Shown here in pieces: positions 7,288 through 11,251 of a stretch of 11,251 nucleotides of DNA. The stretch comes from an uncultured Bacteroidales bacterium (GTDB taxonomy: Bacteria; Bacteroidota; Bacteroidia; Bacteroidales; UBA932). Positions within the stretch are counted from its first letter, which is position 1, and the number at the start of each line of letters is the position of its first letter. A model generated the notes under the pieces. The model did no database searches, was not told the origin of the DNA, and worked only from the letters and a program-made list of their open reading frames with translations. The position numbers and the translations under genes are program-made. The stretch lies in assembly GCA_947305045.1 (NCBI GenBank), contig CAMZCW010000063.1:1-11251 (forward strand), read 5' to 3'.

Positions 7288-8481
7288 TCACGGTTGGTAC
7301 ACAAACGGGCTTTCGATGACGGGGCCCTCTTTTCCGCCGATGGTGACTTTGCCGATGCGTTTATAATCGGTTCCGCCGCCGATGCAGTGTGTATCTTCTC
7401 CCATGGAAGTCTTTTCGGCCGTTACCTTCGTCACTCCGTCCGTGATGGTGATATCACCGACGCTTGACTGCTCGCTGGTTCCAATCCCGGCAGCGTCGGA
7501 ACCGCCTTTGGTATATACCGTACCGCCGCTTATCAGGATGTTTCCGCACACGGCGTTGTCATTGCCGGAGCCGATGCCGGCGGCGAACGTATTGCCGTCA
7601 CCGGCGGCCTCCGCCGTAACCGTGCCGCCGCTGATGGTAATGTTTCCGCAGACGGAGGGGTCAAAGCTTGTTTCAAGTTTTATGTCGCAGCCGGCGCCGC
7701 TGCCAATACAGGCGGCATTTGTCCCTCCGTGGGCCGTGACCGTACCTCCGCTGATGGTAATGTTGCCGCATATTGACTCGTAGGATGAGCCGATGCCGGC
7801 AGACAAATCCCCGGCTTCGGCCACCACGTTCCCTCCGCTGATGGTGATATCCCCGCATCGGGAACGCTTGCGCCCGGTGCCGATACCTGCGGCAGAGTCA
7901 CTGTTGTAAGGCACCGCCGTAACAAAGCCGCCGCTGATGGTGATGCTGCCGCACTCCGACAGGCCGCCAGCGCCGATTGCGGCGCTGTTCATACCGGAGA
8001 CAGCACGGATGGTACCCTCCAGGATTTCAATGTTGCCACAGTTTATTTGCTCATAATTCGCACCGCCTATTCCGGCCCCCCGTCCGCTACTGCCTGCTTC
8101 CAGTTTGCCGTTCCCTTTAATGCGGAGCGTCTTGCCTTCGGGCACAAAGATGCCGGGATAATTCTCATGGAAGCCCCTGACAATATTGGATGCCACCAAT
8201 ACGATGGTTGCGTCCCCTGTCGCCGTAATGCCGGCCCACTTGTAAGCCTCGTTGTTTTCTCCGTAAATCACTGCGTTTTTCAGCGTGACAACGGCCCCGT
8301 CGGCTATGGTAATTTTATAGTTGCCTCCGAGGATTCCCGAAAGCGTTTCGCCGTCTTTTGCCTCATAATCGGCCGTAAGTTTGGCAAGGTCCACCACCTT
8401 GACGGCGCTTTCCTTGTTGCAAGACAGCGCCGGAAGCATGGCGAAAACGATGGCGGCAAAAGGATAAAGTAACTTTTTCAT
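7288..8481 (-). CDS. Repeat-rich lipoprotein, probable right-handed beta-helix
   Basis: The 397-residue product begins with a type II signal peptide: Lys2-Lys3, a hydrophobic stretch, then LPALSC, so lipidation is expected at Cys21. Residues 148 to about 350 are a row of repeats of 29 to 40 residues. Each starts with a form of CGNITISGGTVTA and ends with a form of AAGIGSG, a pattern expected of a parallel beta-helix built from stacked coils. Cysteines stand at the first repeat position in six coils (148, 177, 209, 238, 278, 312). The region before the repeats (about 26-147) has similar but looser strand patterns. Proteins of this sort in gut bacteria are often labelled carbohydrate-binding or hypothetical; no catalytic motif is seen. 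It would sit on the periplasmic or outer face of a membrane. The stop is 10 nt before the phosphatase start, so it may serve as the sensor or target of that pathway, which is inference. Confidence 0.85.
   Translation of the reverse strand: MKKLLYPFAAIVFAMLPALSCNKESAVKVVDLAKLTADYEAKDGETLSGILGGNYKITIADGAVVTLKNAVIYGENNEAYKWAGITATGDATIVLVASNIVRGFHENYPGIFVPEGKTLRIKGNGKLEAGSSGRGAGIGGANYEQINCGNIEILEGTIRAVSGMNSAAIGAGGLSECGSITISGGFVTAVPYNSDSAAGIGTGRKRSRCGDITISGGNVVAEAGDLSAGIGSSYESICGNITISGGTVTAHGGTNAACIGSGAGCDIKLETSFDPSVCGNITISGGTVTAEAAGDGNTFAAGIGSGNDNAVCGNILISGGTVYTKGGSDAAGIGTSEQSSVGDITITDGVTKVTAEKTSMGEDTHCIGGGTDYKRIGKVTIGGKEGPVIESPFVYQP
7432..8040 (-). repeat. Degenerate in-frame repeats coding the beta-helix coils
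   Basis: This part of the lipoprotein gene consists of about seven related units of roughly 87 to 120 bp. Each includes a form of CCGCTGATGGTAATGTTGCC (plus strand) that codes for the NITISGG core. The units have diverged enough to be told apart, but short identical stretches remain that could recombine and change coil number. Confidence 0.75.
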
Positions 8482-8482
8482 A

Positions 8483-8520
8483 AAACGGATCTATATACTT
8501 CAAACGAATCTATATACTTC
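8483..8520. repeat. 19-bp tandem duplication upstream of the lipoprotein start
   Basis: On the minus strand GAAGTATATAGATTCGTTT (8520-8502) is followed directly by GAAGTATATAGATCCGTTT (8501-8483), one base different. The second unit ends 1 bp before the lipoprotein ATG. The first unit encodes the EVYRF end of the amidohydrolase remnant, so the second looks like a copy of the old gene end that now serves as the leader of the lipoprotein gene. Confidence 0.75.
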
Positions 8521-8629
8521 CTCGCCATCCACGATGGTTGCCAGCATCGGCCACCGCGACAGCCTCTGCATAGGGTTTGAACGCATCCATTGTGATGACA
8601 TTCCCAAGAATAATGGTCTGAGCTTTCAT
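8500..8629 (-). pseudogene. Amidohydrolase remnant with large internal deletion
   Basis: An ORF opens at the ATG at 8629, 5 nt after the stop of the 216-residue membrane protein gene, and reads MKAQTIILGNVITMDAFKP then YAEAVAVAD. This is the opening beta-sandwich sequence of a YtcJ-like amidohydrolase, where a long protein normally follows. Instead it runs out of frame and stops at 8510. In the next frame the sequence 8547-8500 gives MLATIVDGEEVYRFV and a stop, the typical closing strand of the same family. The two ends are joined near 8547, so about 500 codons are missing and the frame is broken. The N-terminus differs from amidohydrolases A-C, so this was a separate, related gene. The pieces that can be seen are short, so the family call rests on two end motifs in the right order and spacing to the neighbours. 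It is not expected to make an enzyme. Confidence 0.7.
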
Positions 8630-8634
8630 ACTTA

Positions 8635-9285
8635 TTATTTTAATGTTCCTTTTACGTCTTTTTCAATCTCGGAATACAGGTTGTCTATTTCTGCCTGGGT
8701 ATAATCGGACTCGTCAAAAGTCTTGGAAAAAGTCACTTTGACGCTCGCAAGCTGTCCGGCCGCCCTGCGGTCCCGCCGGAGGTCGTGCCCGGTAAGGAGG
8801 ATATAGTCACAGATGGTGTCCCCCATGAACCAGAACAGGACGAAGAACAACTCACGCGAAATCTCGTCCAGCCCTTCCGAGAGCCACAGCAAAAAGGCGG
8901 CTGCCACCAGGCCCACGGACATGATGACAAAACGCTTGGTATGCCGGCTCTCCTCCTTTTCCACCAGGCCCAGCTTGTAGGCATAATACTCGCTGATGAG
9001 GTTCTTGACAATCATTCTCTCCTCGTCCGTCAGACAGTCCTCGATAATGTTCACCACGATGGGGCACTCGGGAGGAACCACCGACGCTCCCAGTTCAAGG
9101 AAGTCGGCAAAGTCCTGATTCAGCGTCTCGTAGCGCCGGACGCTGAAGGGGTGGACAATATCGTAAAAGGAAGAAATCTTGCACGGGAAGGTGACAATGC
9201 CGTTATCGATGAAATCCCGGTGCAGCAGATAATCCATCCGTCCCTTTCGGGACTCGAACAAGTCGCCAATTCTTTTTTTCTTCAT
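8635..9285 (-). CDS. Membrane protein of unknown function with two transmembrane helices
   Basis: I do not recognise this 216-residue protein. It has a basic start (KKKRIGDLFESRKGR), a soluble N-terminal part of about 115 residues with an acidic helix around 83-101 (DCLTDEER onward), two hydrophobic helices at about 119-136 and 145-165 separated by a short charged turn, and a charged C-terminal tail of about 50 residues ending in an acidic helix (TQAEIDNLYSEIEKD). Both termini are probably cytoplasmic, because basic residues flank the outer ends of the helices. No enzymatic motif is visible. Its ATG overlaps the stop of a possible 28-codon ORF by 4 nt, and the amidohydrolase remnant begins 5 nt after its stop. 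It lies upstream of the lipoprotein, phosphatase and kinase-like genes, so a role in the same membrane signalling or envelope process is possible but unproven. Confidence 0.75.
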   Translation of the reverse strand: MKKKRIGDLFESRKGRMDYLLHRDFIDNGIVTFPCKISSFYDIVHPFSVRRYETLNQDFADFLELGASVVPPECPIVVNIIEDCLTDEERMIVKNLISEYYAYKLGLVEKEESRHTKRFVIMSVGLVAAAFLLWLSEGLDEISRELFFVLFWFMGDTICDYILLTGHDLRRDRRAAGQLASVKVTFSKTFDESDYTQAEIDNLYSEIEKDVKGTLK

Positions 9286-9368
9286 TGTTCAGCATGTTTT
9301 TTTTCCGACACGAAACAGGCCACCAGGCCATAGGTAATGGTGGGACGAATCCAGATTTCCACCATCAT
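9282..9368 (-). CDS. Possible 28-residue small protein or leader peptide
   Basis: A short ORF reads MMVEIWIRPTITYG, then LVACFVSEKKHAEQ, and its TGA overlaps the ATG of the 216-residue membrane protein by 4 nt. An in-frame TAA lies just before the first ATG, so it cannot be extended. The overlap suggests translational coupling, the main reason for listing it. It contains a run of eight A residues. No family is recognised, and an ORF this short may be chance. Confidence 0.3.
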   Translation of the reverse strand: MMVEIWIRPTITYGLVACFVSEKKHAEQ

Positions 9369-9492
9369 GTTTTATGATTTTGTAGTCGTTAATTCTACTT
9401 GCTTTTGCTAGGTGGGGGAATCAGAAGGCGAAAAACTTGGTCAGGGGGGCAGGTCCTCTCTCCGGATTGTCTCATGACAGTTCAAGTATTCC
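9369..9492. other. Intergenic stretch with a possible degraded copy of a gene junction
   Basis: No promoter of TTTG / TAnnTTTG form and no convincing terminator were found in this stretch. On the minus strand the segment around 9405-9366 (AAAGCAAGTAGAATTAACG then ACTAC, later CATAAAACATG) resembles the end of the unidentified gene plus the leader of amidohydrolase A at 11174-11140 (AAAGCAAAGTAAATTTAACG then ACTAG, then CATAACCATG). Ten bases, TTAACGACTA, are identical. It may be the scar of a duplicated copy. Confidence 0.4.
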
Positions 9493-11142
9493 TCAGTTCA
9501 TTTTCTTCCCTTCAAAATACACTTCTGCCGGAAGGTTGTGGCTGAAGCCCTCGTGTTCCTCCGAAAGCAGGTCTTTGTCAAAGACCAGGAAGTCGGCATC
9601 CTTGCCGGCCTCGATGGAGCCCTTTTTGTTCTCGACGCCCAGTTGCCTGGCGCCGTTGATGGTATAGCCCAAAAGCATTTGCTCAATGCTCATTTTCTGG
9701 TCCTCCGTAGGGAGCGCGACACCTCTGGTAAAGGCGGGGGCATTGGTCTTTTCCGTGATATGGCGCGTCATGCCTACTTCCATGCCCAGATAGGGATTCC
9801 AGACCTCGAAACTGAAAACCACGTTGTCGCTGGACCAGGTTACCAGGGCGCCGCTGTCCCACAGCGACTTGCAGCGGAACAACTTGCGGGCCCGCTCCTC
9901 GCCCAGCCAGGTGCCCCAAACCCTGTAGTCTCCGCAGTGCCACCAGGGCGTATAGTTCGCAATCACGCCCAACTTGGCGAAACGGTCCAGGTCTGCGTCG
10001 TCCTGCACTTCCAGGTGGGCGCAGGTGACCTTCATGGTAAACTTGTCGCCAACTTCTTTTCTGGCCAGCTCCACGGCGTCCAGCGCCACGCGGGAGGCGG
10101 CAGAGCCAACGGTGTGCATATGAAGGTCCAGGCCTTCCGCGTTGAGCTTGACCATCAGGGCGGCGAGGTCCTCCTTGTTGAAGGCGGTGGCGCCCTTCTC
10201 TGGGACGTCCACATAGGGCGTGAGCATCGCCGCAGTGTGGATCTTCTGGGTGCCGTCCATGAATATCTTCATGGTGTGGATCTTGAGGTGCTCCGTGTTG
10301 TATTCCTTCCGGAAACGCTTGAGCTCCTTCAGGCCTTCCTCCGCCTGCCAGTTGGCGGCGATCACATAGCAGCCGTCCACGTAAACGGGCAGTTTGCCCT
10401 GAAGGTCCAATTCCCGCAGGCGCTGATACACCCGCTCGTGGAACTCGGGGAAGCCCGGAATACCTGCGTCAAAGACCGCCGATACACCGTGGGTCACGGA
10501 GAAATCGATCCACGCCTGGAGCGCGGTGTCAATCTGCTCGTCACTGAGGTCCATGGAACCGTCCAGGACGATGCGCACCTCCGCGGAGCCTTCAATGATA
10601 TAGCCGGTCAACTTGCCGTCCTTGCGTTCATACACGCTGAGTCCGGGCACGGGATCAGGCGTGTCGTCGGTGATGCCGTAGCGCTTGAGCACCCGGGAGT
10701 TCACCCACACGCTGTGGAATTCCGCTTCCTGAATCTGGAGTTCTGCATCCGGGCAGACGGCGTCGAGATCTTCCGTGGTGAGCGTCTCGCCATTCAGGCA
10801 CTTTTTCTCCAGGATGAACCGGTAGCACTTCTGGCCGGGATGCTTGCCGATAAAGTCGGCTATAAAGTCCAGGGCCTCCTGCTTGCCGTTGCAGGCAAAG
10901 CGTTCGCTCTCTGCCGCATAGGCGAATCCCACGGGCAAGGTGACATGCACATGGCTGTCAAAGATGCCGGGCATGATGAATTTTCCGCCCAGGTCCGTGA
11001 CCACTCCTTCGTAGGCCGAAAGGCCGGCTTCGTCGCCTACATAGACAAATTTTCCGTCTTTTACCACCAGGGCCGATGCCATGGGCTGGTTTTTATCGGC
11101 CGTAAAGATTTTGGCGTTTTTGATGATTTTGTCTGCTTTCAT
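9493..11142 (-). CDS. Amidohydrolase A (YtcJ-like, Amidohydro_3 type)
   Basis: This 549-residue paralogue of amidohydrolase B is full length for the family. Candidate metal and catalytic residues are His64 and His66 in DSHVH, Lys292 in MKIFMDG, His343 in HMH, His376 in CAHL and Asp439 in SSD. As in B, the GD that normally follows the third histidine is lost (here HTVGSA), so this looks like a subfamily trait rather than a mutation. The two proteins diverge most at about 75-120 (after the DSHVH strand) and 401-420 (WHCGDYRVWG in A against WHADNPEPLM in B), regions likely to shape substrate choice. No signal peptide is visible. The start is 20 nt after the stop of an unidentified gene, so A is probably distal in an operon that begins outside the window. 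The substrate is unknown; annotation as an exoenzyme regulatory protein or adenine deaminase would be unsupported. Confidence 0.93.
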   Translation of the reverse strand: MKADKIIKNAKIFTADKNQPMASALVVKDGKFVYVGDEAGLSAYEGVVTDLGGKFIMPGIFDSHVHVTLPVGFAYAAESERFACNGKQEALDFIADFIGKHPGQKCYRFILEKKCLNGETLTTEDLDAVCPDAELQIQEAEFHSVWVNSRVLKRYGITDDTPDPVPGLSVYERKDGKLTGYIIEGSAEVRIVLDGSMDLSDEQIDTALQAWIDFSVTHGVSAVFDAGIPGFPEFHERVYQRLRELDLQGKLPVYVDGCYVIAANWQAEEGLKELKRFRKEYNTEHLKIHTMKIFMDGTQKIHTAAMLTPYVDVPEKGATAFNKEDLAALMVKLNAEGLDLHMHTVGSAASRVALDAVELARKEVGDKFTMKVTCAHLEVQDDADLDRFAKLGVIANYTPWWHCGDYRVWGTWLGEERARKLFRCKSLWDSGALVTWSSDNVVFSFEVWNPYLGMEVGMTRHITEKTNAPAFTRGVALPTEDQKMSIEQMLLGYTINGARQLGVENKKGSIEAGKDADFLVFDKDLLSEEHEGFSHNLPAEVYFEGKKMN

Positions 11143-11162
11143 GGTTATGCTAGTCGTTAAAT

Positions 11163-11251
11163 TTACTTTGCTTTATATGCAGCTACACGCTTGGCGACGT
11201 TCTCCTTGATGTTGTTGTAGAAGATGGAGTAGTCGTCCTGGTGGTAGCTCT
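11163..11251 (-). CDS. C-terminal fragment of an unidentified gene (cut by window edge)
   Basis: The last 28 codons of a minus-strand gene read SYHQDDYSIFYNNIKENV then AKRVAAYKAK, ending at TAA 11165-11163. The fragment is polar with a basic helical tail and looks soluble. It ends 20 nt before the amidohydrolase A start and is probably in the same operon. I do not recognise the family from this short piece. Confidence 0.65.
   Translation of the reverse strand, partial: SYHQDDYSIFYNNIKENVAKRVAAYKAK

Noticed and set aside
7278..7304. Longer start for the phosphatase at 7304
   Set aside because: It would overlap the lipoprotein gene end by 17 nt and add a polar stretch with no support; the ATG at 7277 is 10 nt after the stop.
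7432..8040. CRISPR-like or non-coding repeat array
   Set aside because: The repeats keep one reading frame, vary in length and encode an evident protein repeat; there are no unique spacers.
9400..9492. Intrinsic terminator after amidohydrolase A
   Set aside because: Only 4-bp stems such as TGTC-ATGA-GACA were found, with no U-tract.
9538..11160. 540-codon plus-strand open frame opposite amidohydrolase A, with shorter ones opposite B, carboxylesterase 1, the kinase-like gene and the phosphatase
   Set aside because: These are antisense shadows. Similar products recur opposite each paralogue only because the sense genes are related.

Overview
The window looks like a chromosomal segment of a Bacteroidales-type bacterium. 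The evidence is a promoter of Bacteroides form (TTTG, 20 bp, TAnnTTTG) ahead of one gene, weak or absent Shine-Dalgarno sequences, a Bacteroidota-style lipoprotein and a HAMP-SpoIIE phosphatase. The coding sequence is fairly GC-rich for that order, which would suit an Alistipes-like or uncultured gut or rumen lineage, but the exact taxon is a guess. Every supported gene lies on the minus strand, so transcription runs from the right end of the window to the left.

Layout in order of transcription. (1) 11251-11163: the last 28 codons of an unidentified gene. (2) 11142-9493: amidohydrolase A, YtcJ-like. (3) 9492-9286: a short gap with a possible 28-codon ORF and what may be a degraded copy of the gene junction at 11140-11175. 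(4) 9285-5227: an apparent signalling block made of a 216-residue two-helix membrane protein of unknown function, the wreck of a further amidohydrolase gene that has lost its middle, a repeat-rich lipoprotein with a likely beta-helix, a HAMP plus SpoIIE-type PP2C phosphatase, and a diacylglycerol-kinase-like protein whose GGDGT motif reads GGNGI. (5) 5189-1878: amidohydrolase B followed closely by type-B carboxylesterase 1. (6) 1877-1647: an intergenic region with two 38-bp inverted repeats and a Bacteroidales-type promoter overlapped by a dyad. (7) 1646-93: type-B carboxylesterase 2. (8) 55-1: the first 18 codons of amidohydrolase C, identical in protein sequence to the start of A.

Together the window holds an array of paralogous hydrolases: three intact or partial amidohydrolases of one subfamily, one deleted amidohydrolase of a related type, and two related carboxylesterases. 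None of the hydrolases has a visible signal peptide, so they probably act in the cytoplasm on imported small esters, amides or carbamates; the substrate cannot be read from sequence. The array is interrupted by a phosphatase / lipid-kinase-like / lipoprotein / membrane-protein group whose spacing (10-nt gap, 4-nt ATGA overlap) suggests co-expression. No anti-sigma kinase, STAS protein or sigma factor that would complete a classical SpoIIE/RsbU pathway is in the window. No tRNA, rRNA, CRISPR array, transposase or integrase was found.
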